NCBI GenBank assembly: GCA_002449845.1
Contig: DJXW01000034.1
Location: forward strand, 197,431 to 261,430
DNA from: Prevotella sp. UBA6994
GTDB taxonomy: Bacteria > Bacteroidota > Bacteroidia > Bacteroidales > Bacteroidaceae
Direction of reading: 5' to 3'
DNA length: 64,000 bases
Position numbers and translations under genes: made by a program. This document shows positions 35,228-44,700 of this stretch, in pieces (position 1 is the stretch's first letter; each line of letters opens with the position of its first letter). Below the pieces are notes generated by a model. It did not search any database. It was not told the origin of the DNA and worked only from the letters and a program-made list of their open reading frames with translations.

Positions 35228-36834
35228 TTGTTTGCCTCCTTAGCTCTCTTTTGTTTTAAGTGACGTTGCAATGTTTGCATACATTCACGTCTTGGAATAA
35301 TCACGCTCACTCCTTGATAATCAATCTCCTCACGAATCATTTGTGTAATCTCTGGCATATTCTTTGGAATGGGAACAACCACTCTCAGGTGTTCATCGGT
35401 CATTCCAAGACCGCGACAGATAGCCTCAAATTTATTCGTACCAGCACTGTCTTGTCCACCAGTCATAGCTGTAGTGAGATTGTCGCTGATGATGACGGTG
35501 ATGTTGGCATTCTCGTTGATGGCATCTAATAATCCCGTCATTCCGCTATGCGTAAAGGTAGAGTCACCAATAATAGCGATAGCTGGCCAATGACCTGCGT
35601 CGGCAGCACCTTTAGCCATACCGATACTTGCTCCCATATCTACGCATGAGTGAATGGCTTTGTAGGGAGGGAGGAATCCCAAGGTGTAACAACCAATGTC
35701 TCCAAACACGCGAGCATTGGGATAGTCTTTCAATACCTCATTCAATGCTGCGTAAACATCACGGTGTCCGCATCCCTTACACAATGCAGGTGGACGAGAC
35801 ACTACGTCTGGACATGGCTCATACGTTCCTGACGTGGGCAAGCCGAGTGCCTTCTTCATCAAGTCGGGAGTCAATTCGCCCGTCCTTGGCAACTCTCCAG
35901 TCAACTTACCTTTAATAACTGCACAACCAGGCATTACTCCTCTTACGATGTCTTCAATGAATGGCTGTCCTTCTTCGGCAATCAATACATTGTGACATTC
36001 AACGGTCATCTTCAATACCAGTTCCTTGGGCAATGGATATTGTGAAATCTTCAACACGGGATAAGGGCAACCAGAAGGATAACACTCATTGAGGTAGTTG
36101 AAGGCAATACCACTGGCAATGATACCCAACGACTTATCGGGAGCATCAATATATTCATTGTATGGCGAAATCACGGCATCGTGCTCCAAAGCCTCTTGCT
36201 GAGCCGTAACAATGTCGTTTCTCTTACGGGCAAATGCTGGCAACAATACCCAGTCAGATGCTTTAGCATCATAATTGATTTCATTCTGTTCACGTGGAGA
36301 ATCTACCAATCTCACCACTGCACGAGAATGTGCCATACGAGTAGTTACACGCATGAGAATAGGCAAATGTATTTTCTCAGAATAATCAAATGCCACTGCC
36401 ATCATGTCGTATGCTTCTTGTTGGTTACTTGGTTCGAATGTAGGAATCATGGCAAACTTGGCATAAAACCTACTGTCTTGCTCGTCTTGCGAAGAGTGCA
36501 TGGATGGGTCGTCAGCTACTAAAACTATCAGACCACCATTGGTTCCCGTCATGGCAGAGTTAACGAATGGGTCGGCACAAACGTTCAATCCCACATGTTT
36601 CATACACACCAATGCACGTTTTCCCATATACGACATACCCAAAGCTTGTTCCATAGCGGTCTTTTCGTTGGTGGACCAACGGCTATGTATTCCGCGTTCT
36701 TTAGCCAACTTTGATGCTTGGATATATTCCGTAATCTCCGTTGAAGGTGTTCCAGGGTAGGCATACACGCCACTCAGACCTGCGTCGATGGCTCCTTGTG
36801 CAATGGCCTCATCTCCTAATAATAATTTTTTCAT
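35224..36834 (-). CDS. iorA: Indolepyruvate:ferredoxin oxidoreductase, alpha subunit without the C-terminal ferredoxin domain
   Basis: 536 residues. N-terminal pyrimidine-binding domain (KKLLLGDEAIAQGAIDAGLS, GVYAYPGTPSTEITEYI), middle domain, and the TPP-binding domain with CKGCGHRDVYAAL and IGDSTFTHSGMTGLLDAINE. Archaeal IorA proteins continue with two CxxCxxCxxxCP [4Fe-4S] motifs; here the chain stops at RRECMQTLQRHLKQKRAKEANK with no cluster motif. Known family chemistry: thiamine-dependent oxidation of indolepyruvate or phenylpyruvate to acyl-CoA. Electron exit must use a separate ferredoxin if active. Part of the run DPP-IV, DUF4861, iorA, iorB, aminotransferase; 22 bp after the DUF4861 gene. 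Confidence 0.92.
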   Translation of the reverse strand: MKKLLLGDEAIAQGAIDAGLSGVYAYPGTPSTEITEYIQASKLAKERGIHSRWSTNEKTAMEQALGMSYMGKRALVCMKHVGLNVCADPFVNSAMTGTNGGLIVLVADDPSMHSSQDEQDSRFYAKFAMIPTFEPSNQQEAYDMMAVAFDYSEKIHLPILMRVTTRMAHSRAVVRLVDSPREQNEINYDAKASDWVLLPAFARKRNDIVTAQQEALEHDAVISPYNEYIDAPDKSLGIIASGIAFNYLNECYPSGCPYPVLKISQYPLPKELVLKMTVECHNVLIAEEGQPFIEDIVRGVMPGCAVIKGKLTGELPRTGELTPDLMKKALGLPTSGTYEPCPDVVSRPPALCKGCGHRDVYAALNEVLKDYPNARVFGDIGCYTLGFLPPYKAIHSCVDMGASIGMAKGAADAGHWPAIAIIGDSTFTHSGMTGLLDAINENANITVIISDNLTTAMTGGQDSAGTNKFEAICRGLGMTDEHLRVVVPIPKNMPEITQMIREEIDYQGVSVIIPRRECMQTLQRHLKQKRAKEANK

Positions 36835-36856
36835 CGTTTATTGTCTATTTATAAAT

Positions 36857-38077
36857 TCATTCAATGTTTATTTCCAAAGGCAATGCAATGGCATTCAGGA
36901 AACTTTCAATCCTCACTTGCCATTCTTTCTGACTTCTTACATCAGACTTACTCCAAGCACTACCTGCATAATAGGTGTATTTCTGGTTGTTTTCCAATTT
37001 CTTCACGATACCTAATGCATGTCCTTCTATCCCTTTGTTGGGTGTGTCATACTTGAGCATCTTTGTTTTCACATCACCGTTGGGGAACAGTGCAGCCACA
37101 TAGATCTGGAAGTTGTGCTTGGTAGGATTGTCTGTTGGGTCTGCATAATGTACATAGTTGTCTCCTAACACCACGCTTTCCTTGTCGTCAGAGTGTATTA
37201 CCACGCCCGAAGCGAAGTCGCATGGCTTGCTCAATCCTTCATACCACACAGTAATCTTGTTGAAGTTGCTCCCTTTATCTAAACTCATGATTCTATGTTC
37301 CACCACGTTTTCGTCTTTCTTCACCTTGGCAGGATGATAAGTCAGTGCCACGGTAAAACGCAACGGACCATTGTCTAATATCTCATAATCTTTGTAGCAA
37401 TAGGGATAAATAATCGTGTTTCCATCCATCAATGCTGGAGTTCCACAACCCAATGTAGCACCTACGCTATAACAATCCAATCCATTGCCATGATCCAAGT
37501 GGAATGAGGTGTGTAGGTCTTCTTCCCTCCATTTGTCACCTTGTCCTTTCTTGTGATAGATACTCTTGAGAATGTTGCCGTCATAATCGGCTGTATATCT
37601 ATCTTCCACCACAATCTCAGGTGTGTTCTTGGTCCAAACATCAGTTCCAAACGATTTCTCTCCCGTGCGTTGTAGGGCAGGACCATACACACGATAGGCT
37701 CCACGGTCGTTTTCCCAAGCGATGTCGTCTTTACGGGTGGGATACATTTTGCCTTTCACCCACGTCTTCATGGGTTCTGGTACACCTTTGCTCACGGTAA
37801 AAAGTGCCTTTCCGCATGGTCTCACAGCCACGTCTATCAGCAGTTTACCATCATGTGTGATTTGGTAATCCACTTGTTGTCCGAAAGCATTTCTCACCAC
37901 AAAGGCATCATCCTCACCGAGCGCCAATTTGTCTGTCACAGTCTTCAGGTCTATTTCAACGAGTTCCTGCCTTTGTTCATTCTCATCGTTGGTTAGGGTT
38001 ATCTTCACTGTCTTTCCCGCCCATGTTGTCATAGGTATCAGAAGCAACAGCGACATGATTGAAGCTTGGATTTTCAT
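36857..38077 (-). CDS. DUF4861-family exported protein
   Basis: 406 residues. Signal peptide MKIQASIMSLLLLIPMTTWA. A beta-rich N-terminal domain (KTVKITLTNDENEQRQELVEI) leads to the conserved DUF4861 core: DDIAWENDRGAYRVYGPALQ, GNGLDCYSVGATLGCGTPAL and WYEGLSKPCDFASGVVIHS. DUF4861 proteins occur in glycan-utilisation loci of Bacteroidota; I do not know an assigned activity with confidence. Here the gene lies between DPP-IV (9-bp gap) and iorA (22-bp gap), an unusual amino-acid context. A second family member is at 47136. Some conserved Asp/Trp/His positions suggest an enzyme, but this is inference. Confidence 0.8.
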   Translation of the reverse strand: MKIQASIMSLLLLIPMTTWAGKTVKITLTNDENEQRQELVEIDLKTVTDKLALGEDDAFVVRNAFGQQVDYQITHDGKLLIDVAVRPCGKALFTVSKGVPEPMKTWVKGKMYPTRKDDIAWENDRGAYRVYGPALQRTGEKSFGTDVWTKNTPEIVVEDRYTADYDGNILKSIYHKKGQGDKWREEDLHTSFHLDHGNGLDCYSVGATLGCGTPALMDGNTIIYPYCYKDYEILDNGPLRFTVALTYHPAKVKKDENVVEHRIMSLDKGSNFNKITVWYEGLSKPCDFASGVVIHSDDKESVVLGDNYVHYADPTDNPTKHNFQIYVAALFPNGDVKTKMLKYDTPNKGIEGHALGIVKKLENNQKYTYYAGSAWSKSDVRSQKEWQVRIESFLNAIALPLEINIE

Positions 38078-38086
38078 ATCGTATAA

Positions 38087-40291
38087 TTATTTGAGATTAT
38101 CAATAAAGAATTGTGTGATTTGGCGCAGTAGGTGATTGCGCGTGTTCCCACCATATATACTATGGTTGCGATTGGTATAGACATTCATCTTGAAGTCTTT
38201 GTCTGCTTGCACCAGTGCTTCTGTATATTCAAAGGTATTTTGTGGATGAACATTGTCGTCTGCCAATCCATGACAGAGCAACAATGCTCCGTGCATCTTC
38301 TCTGCACGAGAGATGGGATTGTCCTCATATCCTTTTTGGTTTTCCTTGGGAGTACGCATGTAGCGTTCGGTATAGATACTGTCGTAATAACGATAACTGG
38401 TAGGTGGGGCAACGGCAACGCCAGCCTTAAATACACCACGTCCCTCACTCATACTCATCAGGGTGCAATATCCACCATAGCTCCAGCCCCAGATACCTAT
38501 GCGGTCTTTATCCACAAAGCTCTGTTTGCCAAGCCAAAGGGCTGTCTCTACCTGGTCTTTGGCTTCTAAGTTGCCTAACGTCTTGTATGTGCATTTCTCC
38601 CATTCAGCACCACGGGCTCCAGTACCACGACCATCCACGCACACCACGATAAATCCTTCTTGTGCCAAGTAGTAATCATACATACCTCCTGAACCCATCG
38701 AACCGATATTCCATGAGTTCACCACTTGCTGGCTACCCGGTCCACTGTATTGGAACATGATAACGGGGTACTTCTTGTTTGCATCAAAATTGGCAGGTTT
38801 GATCATCCATCCGTCAAGCGTCACTCCTTCTGAGGTGGTAAAGCTAAACATCTCTTTCTTTGTGACAGGGTAGTTGGCAAGTTTGTTCACCAGTTCCTTG
38901 TTGTCCACGGGTGTAGAGAGTATCTTTCCATTGTTGTCTCTTACCGTATAGACGTATGGGTGGTCTTTATCACTCCACGTATTGATGAAATATTTATAGT
39001 CACCAGAGAATATTGCTTGGTTCCATCCCTCTTGGTTGGTGAGTCTCACCGTCTTACCATTCTTATGACTCACATATACCTGTCTGTCGTGCGCATTCAG
39101 CGAGGCAGCTTGATAATACACGTCACCCGTTGCCTCATCATAACCATAGATGGTGGTAATGTCATATTTACCGTCACCAATTTTGCGTTCCAACGAGCCA
39201 TTCATGGTATATACATATAGGTGCATGTTTCCGTCTCTGTCGCTGGGCATCAACAAGTGGTTCTTACCAATGATTGTAGCCGTCAGTACGTCTTCCTTCA
39301 CATATTTCTCTACGCTCTCCTTGATGAGCAGTTGGGCAACCGTACTTCTTGGATTTACACTATAGATATGCAAGCGGTCTTGATGGCGATTCATCGAATA
39401 CACCAATATCTTGTTGGCATCATTCGTAGGAAGAATGCGAGGCATATAACCGTCAGCATCCACAGGTACGTCGAGTTGTCTCACTTGCTTACTCTTGATG
39501 TCAAAGCTCCATGCAGTCACCTTTGAGTTGTCTTCTCCAGCCTTCGGGTATTTATACGAATACACGCCTGGATAGAGGGCATAATCTTGCAAGTTGGGTT
39601 GCATTCCTTGGAACATCTGCAAGGAATATTCCTTCACATTACGCTCGTCATACTTAATCCAGCAAATCATGGAAGCATCGGCATTGAAGCACAGCGATTT
39701 GTTGAAACTAAACTCCTCTTCGTTCACCCAGTCGGGAATACCATTGATGATTTCGTTAAACTTACCGTCCTTGGTCACCTGACTCTCGGCATTGTCATAG
39801 AGCAACTTCACCAAAAAGATGTTGTTGTCTCTTACGAAAGCTACCATCGTTCCATCGGGCGACCAGGTAGGTACTTGTTGTGGACCACCGTCGGAAAGCT
39901 TAGCCAACTTTCTGCTTTGAATGGTGTAGATATAGAAGTCTGCCATGAACGAACGCCTATAGATAGAATTGGTGTTGGTTTGTATCAGCATTCTCTTTCC
40001 ATCTGGCGACATGATATATCCATCTATTTGCTTCACGCTTTCTCCCATCGTATGGTTAGCGTCAAACAACACGCCCGTTTCCTTGCCTGTCTTAAACGAG
40101 TACGTCTTTATCATCGTTCCCTCGTTTTCTATTCTCGCATATTGGTCGGTGCCTTCTATGGGGATGATCCCACTCATGCGTTGGGCGGCAAACGTGCCAT
40201 TGGTAATAGATGGAATGTCTAATTTCTCCTTAGCCAAAATAGTTGATGATGTCATCATTATTGTTGCAATTAGAAAGAAAAACCTTTTCAT
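38087..40291 (-). CDS. Dipeptidyl peptidase IV (S9 family), exported
   Basis: 734 residues, signal peptide MKRFFFLIATIMMTSSTILA. N-terminal eight-bladed DPP-IV propeller (about 40-470; QVPTWSPDGTMVAFVRDNNI, PDWVNEEEFSFNKS, the latter with the paired Glu that bind the substrate amino terminus). The C-terminal alpha/beta hydrolase has nucleophile GWSYGG, Asp in GLADDNVHPQN and His in NRNHSIYGG. It removes X-Pro (and X-Ala) dipeptides from peptide N-termini in the periplasm. First gene of a closely spaced minus-strand run ending in iorAB and an aminotransferase, with its own well-spaced promoter. Length matches Bacteroidota DPP-IV. Confidence 0.94.
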   Translation of the reverse strand: MKRFFFLIATIMMTSSTILAKEKLDIPSITNGTFAAQRMSGIIPIEGTDQYARIENEGTMIKTYSFKTGKETGVLFDANHTMGESVKQIDGYIMSPDGKRMLIQTNTNSIYRRSFMADFYIYTIQSRKLAKLSDGGPQQVPTWSPDGTMVAFVRDNNIFLVKLLYDNAESQVTKDGKFNEIINGIPDWVNEEEFSFNKSLCFNADASMICWIKYDERNVKEYSLQMFQGMQPNLQDYALYPGVYSYKYPKAGEDNSKVTAWSFDIKSKQVRQLDVPVDADGYMPRILPTNDANKILVYSMNRHQDRLHIYSVNPRSTVAQLLIKESVEKYVKEDVLTATIIGKNHLLMPSDRDGNMHLYVYTMNGSLERKIGDGKYDITTIYGYDEATGDVYYQAASLNAHDRQVYVSHKNGKTVRLTNQEGWNQAIFSGDYKYFINTWSDKDHPYVYTVRDNNGKILSTPVDNKELVNKLANYPVTKKEMFSFTTSEGVTLDGWMIKPANFDANKKYPVIMFQYSGPGSQQVVNSWNIGSMGSGGMYDYYLAQEGFIVVCVDGRGTGARGAEWEKCTYKTLGNLEAKDQVETALWLGKQSFVDKDRIGIWGWSYGGYCTLMSMSEGRGVFKAGVAVAPPTSYRYYDSIYTERYMRTPKENQKGYEDNPISRAEKMHGALLLCHGLADDNVHPQNTFEYTEALVQADKDFKMNVYTNRNHSIYGGNTRNHLLRQITQFFIDNLK

Positions 40292-40317
40292 AACTTACAT
40301 TTTTAATTATTAATCTG

Positions 40318-40349
40318 CAAAATTAACAAAAAAAATGCACTCCAACAAA
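40318..40349 (-). promoter_or_regulatory. Promoter of the DPP-IV/ior operon
   Basis: Minus-strand TAATTTTG (40318-40325) as -7 box, TTTG (40346-40349) as -33 box, 20-bp spacer; 26 bp before the ATG. Confidence 0.8.
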
Positions 40350-40447
40350 TAATGGTTGATTTTTTCAGTGTCAAGCGTTTAGTAAGTCTTTTATACACAA
40401 ATCCTTTTTTCGTTTCGTTCTTCTCAATGGTTCACCTAAAGGAGAAT

Positions 40448-40500
40448 GGAAAGCCATTTCTTACTCTTTTGAATTTTGAAATGGCTTTCCCTTTTTATTT
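40448..40500. terminator. Terminator-like hairpin beyond the 61-residue peptide gene
   Basis: GGAAAGCCATTTC (40448-40460) pairs exactly with GAAATGGCTTTCC (40478-40490), 13 bp, loop 17 nt. The T run (CTTTTTATTTTTT) is on the plus-strand side; the minus-strand exit has only TTCTCCTTT. It separates the peptide gene from the DPP-IV promoter. Confidence 0.65.
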
Positions 40501-40501
40501 T

Positions 40502-40687
40502 TTAGAACTCATCAGCCCAGACGTTCTTGCCTCTGGGAAGAATGTTATCCTCTTCATCAAAGAATCCACCTTTTGCTCCCTCACTAAAACCATCATCGAT
40601 TTCCGTATTGGAAATAGTCACCATGATTCTCTCATGTTTCATGAAGAGCATTTTTGTCATGGGTTTCAAATACAATTTCTTTTTCAT
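40502..40687 (-). CDS. 61-residue peptide, Prevotella-type small protein of unknown function
   Basis: The reading frame begins MKKKLYLKPMTKMLFMKHER, passes through a Thr/Ser/Ile middle (IMVTISNTEIDDG) and ends in a Gly/acidic tail with a final W.DEF. A strong ribosome binding site GGGAGGAC lies just before the ATG, within the 17 bp separating it from the stop of the upstream T9SS cargo gene, so it is probably translated from the same transcript. Short proteins starting MKK.Y..P with an acidic/aromatic C-terminal tail are frequent in Prevotella and Bacteroides, often as orphans; no function is known to me. No signal peptide. A plus-strand open frame over the same bases has no ribosome binding site and is judged spurious. 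Confidence 0.65.
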   Translation of the reverse strand: MKKKLYLKPMTKMLFMKHERIMVTISNTEIDDGFSEGAKGGFFDEEDNILPRGKNVWADEF

Positions 40688-40704
40688 TGTTCTGTCCTCC
40701 CAAG

Positions 40705-43700
40705 TTATTTAATGATTACTTTCTTACCATTCACGATGTAAACACCCTTACGAGCATTGTTTACTCGCTGTCCGTTGAGATTATAAATCCCACCATCCAC
40801 AGTGTCCTTTTCCACGGCATTGATTCCTGTTGCCGAGCCTTCACCAACGTAGAACATCAACTTGGCGGCATTTGGGTCGCTGCTTGAAATAGCCAAGTAA
40901 GCCTTATGTGCAGATGCAGTACGAGCATTTTCCGTTCCCACTCTGAAGAAGCTCTCTTTGCCATTCTGCTTACCATACATATAATAAGTAGTGGTGTTGT
41001 CAGATAACAATGTTTTGCTTTCTGCACCTGTACCTACGAGTAAGTTGCCGTCAACGCTGTCATAGTCTTTTCCTGCATAAACGTTAGCCGTATAATCTCC
41101 AGCTTCACCTTCTACGTAGATACCCGTTCCAGCTGGTACTTTCTCTACTTCCTGTGTGGTGCAGATACCATTGTCACCAGTTCCGGTGATGATGTAAACT
41201 TTCAATCCAGCTTCAATGGCATCAGAGAAGTCGAGTGCATTCTCAGAACTATAGGTGGTTCCAACAAATCCAGTCTTGATGGTAACGGTCTCTTGTTTTA
41301 CCTTGAAGAGTTCTATATTTGAAATAACGACATTATGTGTATTGCTATCGGCACCAGGTGTCTGGAAATTGATTACGTAATTTCCAGCATCAGCGGTCGT
41401 GAATACAATATAGAATTGTTGTGGTGTATTGTCAGCATTATCAGCACGCACACTTGTATTGTACTGTTGGTAAACAGAAGTGAATCCTTCAGGACCTGTT
41501 ACATTCATACGTAGCGGTTTGCCTGTAGAACCCCATCCTGCAAAGTCAACTTTTACATAATAAGTGGTATTAGCTTTCAGAGGCATTGAGTAACCAATTT
41601 CTTGATCACCATAGAAATACATGGAGCCACGATTACTATTTGTACCGTCAAAACGGAGGAATAGACCAGAATTGGTTTCGTTAAATTCAGAAAGACGCCT
41701 TTGTTCATCAGGGTTAAAAGCACGAGAATGGTAAGAGCCACCCAATGTATTGTTACTCATGCGCCAACCAGCGGGAGCTCCATTATTCTCTGCTTGAGCA
41801 AATGTACCGTCGAATACGGCATTCATTTCTTCTGAGTTCTTATTCCAACTTACCGCATTAAGAACTTCTGTTGCCTCATTTACACTGGTCTTACTATTCT
41901 TGATGGTTTGGTCAATGGCTTTAGCTGCTGCAAGGGCATTGAGAGCTGCAATATTAGTATAAGGTGCAAATTCGCCTTTCTCAAAACCAAGAACATTGTC
42001 CTCTGCGGTGGTGATGGCACTATTTAATGCTGCATAATCTTCCTCTTTTGCGATGTTTTCATCGCTATAATATGTCAAAGTGAAATCCTGATAAGCACAC
42101 CATTGTCCGTTTCCACGAAAGCGGCTGGGCTGATGGATTCCGTAATTGAGTGTTCCAGTCTCTGCACCGTCATCAGCTGATACATACACGAAGAGTTCTG
42201 TTTCGTAATTACCCGCATTAAGGGCTGCTTGACTACCAGCTGGGTTGTTGGGATAATATTTACCATTAGCGTCTCGATAGTCGTTTCCACTTACCCATGC
42301 TGCATTGGCTGGGAAGTCGAATACTGAATAAAGTTGTGTTTTGGCATTGTTACCGTAAAGGTAAACGTTACTGCGAGCTCCAGCTGCAGCATCAACAATC
42401 TCATTCCATGTCAGGCGATAGTAAGCTTTTGCGGTGAGTTTATAAAGACCAGGTTTCAGTCCGCTCACGGTGTTCTCATAATATTTTACGCCATTACCAG
42501 ACCATTCTGTACCAGCACTTACTTGATATCTTTCCGCCCAAGTTACTTCATCGATGGTAACAGATTCAGCAGCATAGTCTGATTCGAGTTTAGCTTTTAA
42601 GCTGTTTCTGTCTGTTATTCCTTCCATGCCAGCATCAGTAGCGGCAGTGGCTGCCTGTTGGTCTTTCAGGGCTTCCATGTAAGTGTTGTGTTCTGCTGCT
42701 GGTTCAAATGTCCACACAAGACCATTGTCATTACTTTGCATCCATGTGCCACCATCTGTTCCCAACCTCTTTCCGTATGAACCGTTATCATTCATATTGA
42801 TGATATAATAACCACCATCGGTTGCTTCTACCTTCCAATTGGGGTAGGTTGTGTTGTCTGTGTAAACTGTTCCCCCATTTCCTGCGTCAAACAGTTTCAA
42901 GTTGCTGTCAATGAAAGTAAATGTTGTGATACCATCATAGTTGGTCTGAACATGGATTGGCAGACCAAACTCTTCCATGCGAGCACGCGTGTTATAGCTT
43001 GAACCTCTACCTACATAACGACCTTGAGCATCGCGCAAGAAGTAGTAACCATCGGCAATCACTGGCTCGACATTATTGAGAACGATACTATTATTATCCG
43101 TTGATGCCTTTACGTAATAGGTTATGCCGGCGGGAATGATAACTGAGCTTTCACTGAAGGTGGTAGTTACAGTATTTTCATCGGAAAGTAGAATGGTGTT
43201 GCCTTCCGTTGTGTAAACAATGTCACTCAGGTTATTTGCAGTAATAGCATATCTACTCTCTTTGGTAGTTGAAAATTTATACCATTGACCAGCTTGCATT
43301 GTGCCATCTTCTGGTAAATCAATAGCTTTGGCATCAATCGTAGGTTCAACGAAATACAGTCTGAATTTATCCACCACTGTCCAGTCGTAACCAATTAGAG
43401 TTTCTTTCTTGACACCAAATCGGAGCGTGTTGTTGCTCACAAGGACTTCTACGGATTGGAATGGGTACTTGTCTGCTTGGAAATAGTAGCAAGCTGCTTC
43501 ACGACTATCTGGAATATATCCTTCAGTAGCTTGTATAGTACGACCTCCCAAGCCAGATTCCGTTGCACCTACTGTAACTGATTGAACATCAACAGTGGCA
43601 TCATTCGCATAGAGTTTGGCATTGGCGGCGAAATTATCACTTGGTGCGATGCCATCTCTATAGAATCCCTGAACTGAGAAACGATATTTACCATTGGGGA

Positions 43701-44406
43701 CATTTTCAATGATTTTGTAAACATCATAGTTTGCATTCCATACTTCGCCACACTTATCACGCCACGTTCCATTCTTATTATATCCTTCCATTCCCCACGA
43801 ACCAGATGTCCATGACTGTTCGGGGTTGTAGATGTTATAATAGTATGAAGTATTTGGATCGTTGATATACTTATAAGTAATGTCTAATGGGTCAGCAGCT
43901 GCAAATTTTGCATCACGTTCTTCTTGTGAAATGAGCATCCACTGGGTATTCTCCAATGTCCATGTATCACCTGCAGAAATGGAAGAAATCTGGTCGAAGG
44001 TTTTTGCTCCTGTCACCCACATACGGAACTTTTCGGTAGTACCACCCTCCATATAACTTAGATTGTAAACATTGGTTTTTCCTTCAACGGGTGTAAAGGT
44101 GAAATCACAAGCAGCTTGGTCAACAAAGAAACCTGCTCCTAAATAATATAGTTTGTTACCAGAATCGACGTTGGTCTTGATTCGGAAATTACCATTGTTG
44201 CTCTCAAGAGTCATTGGGATTCCAACTTCATCAACGATGGCTTTTGTACCCCAAGAGGAACCGTAAGCAACGAATTTGTCTGCGCCTACATTGTATAGGT
44301 AGAAAGTTCCTTCTCCAACTTCGCTACCTGTCCATGTCTGTGCCTTTACGCTTGCTCCCCCAATCATGAGGATAAGCAAAGCTAATAATAGTCGTAATTG
44401 TTTCAT
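40705..44406 (-). CDS. Very large secreted multi-domain protein with T9SS-type C-terminal tail
   Basis: 1233 residues from ATG 44406 (MKQLRLLLALLILMIGGASVKA, a classic signal peptide); an upstream in-frame ATG at 44448 would add 14 residues. Beta-rich modules follow: TFYLYNVGADKFVAYGSSWG (about 30-160) and a related YYFLRDAQGRYVGRGSSYNT module near 455-590, which look like ricin-type or lectin-like repeats. There are CBM-like regions (around ARSNVYLYGNNAKTQLYS and WCAYQDFTLTYY), a helical spacer (ALNSAITTAEDNVLGFEKG), and another beta-sandwich (MYFYGDQEIGYSMPLKANTT). The C-terminus GGIYNLNGQRVNNARKGVYI ... KVIIK is a Prevotella T9SS sorting tail. No catalytic motif was recognised. Probably a surface glycan-binding or adhesive protein. 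Confidence 0.78.
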   Translation of the reverse strand: MKQLRLLLALLILMIGGASVKAQTWTGSEVGEGTFYLYNVGADKFVAYGSSWGTKAIVDEVGIPMTLESNNGNFRIKTNVDSGNKLYYLGAGFFVDQAACDFTFTPVEGKTNVYNLSYMEGGTTEKFRMWVTGAKTFDQISSISAGDTWTLENTQWMLISQEERDAKFAAADPLDITYKYINDPNTSYYYNIYNPEQSWTSGSWGMEGYNKNGTWRDKCGEVWNANYDVYKIIENVPNGKYRFSVQGFYRDGIAPSDNFAANAKLYANDATVDVQSVTVGATESGLGGRTIQATEGYIPDSREAACYYFQADKYPFQSVEVLVSNNTLRFGVKKETLIGYDWTVVDKFRLYFVEPTIDAKAIDLPEDGTMQAGQWYKFSTTKESRYAITANNLSDIVYTTEGNTILLSDENTVTTTFSESSVIIPAGITYYVKASTDNNSIVLNNVEPVIADGYYFLRDAQGRYVGRGSSYNTRARMEEFGLPIHVQTNYDGITTFTFIDSNLKLFDAGNGGTVYTDNTTYPNWKVEATDGGYYIINMNDNGSYGKRLGTDGGTWMQSNDNGLVWTFEPAAEHNTYMEALKDQQAATAATDAGMEGITDRNSLKAKLESDYAAESVTIDEVTWAERYQVSAGTEWSGNGVKYYENTVSGLKPGLYKLTAKAYYRLTWNEIVDAAAGARSNVYLYGNNAKTQLYSVFDFPANAAWVSGNDYRDANGKYYPNNPAGSQAALNAGNYETELFVYVSADDGAETGTLNYGIHQPSRFRGNGQWCAYQDFTLTYYSDENIAKEEDYAALNSAITTAEDNVLGFEKGEFAPYTNIAALNALAAAKAIDQTIKNSKTSVNEATEVLNAVSWNKNSEEMNAVFDGTFAQAENNGAPAGWRMSNNTLGGSYHSRAFNPDEQRRLSEFNETNSGLFLRFDGTNSNRGSMYFYGDQEIGYSMPLKANTTYYVKVDFAGWGSTGKPLRMNVTGPEGFTSVYQQYNTSVRADNADNTPQQFYIVFTTADAGNYVINFQTPGADSNTHNVVISNIELFKVKQETVTIKTGFVGTTYSSENALDFSDAIEAGLKVYIITGTGDNGICTTQEVEKVPAGTGIYVEGEAGDYTANVYAGKDYDSVDGNLLVGTGAESKTLLSDNTTTYYMYGKQNGKESFFRVGTENARTASAHKAYLAISSSDPNAAKLMFYVGEGSATGINAVEKDTVDGGIYNLNGQRVNNARKGVYIVNGKKVIIK

Positions 44407-44474
44407 AATGATATTATTTGTTAATAGTTGATTTACATTTTTCTTCATACTTGTTTAGTTATCGATTTATGGCA

Positions 44475-44482
44475 CAAAGATA
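44475..44482 (-). promoter_or_regulatory. -7 box of the large T9SS cargo gene
   Basis: The + strand CAAAGATA is TATCTTTG on the minus strand, 69 bp before ATG 44406. No exact -33 TTTG was seen. Confidence 0.6.
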
Positions 44483-44700
44483 GTAAAAAATAGATAAAGA
44501 CATGGTATCATTACCTAAAATATTCAAAATAAAATTTGTCATTTTTGTTATTTTCCCAAATGAAAAGAGATGTTCTCATCATTTCACTATAAATTCTTCA
44601 ATGTATTTATTGCGAAATTCCCATACAAAATCATGTTGTTAGCAACTTGCAATCCAGAGTTGAAAACATGAAAAAGCGAGTTGAAATGTGCCAAATATCA

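Noticed and set aside
40352..40741. A 129-codon plus-strand frame across the peptide gene and terminator
   Set aside because: It lacks a ribosome binding site, runs through a 13-bp hairpin and opposes a better-supported small gene.
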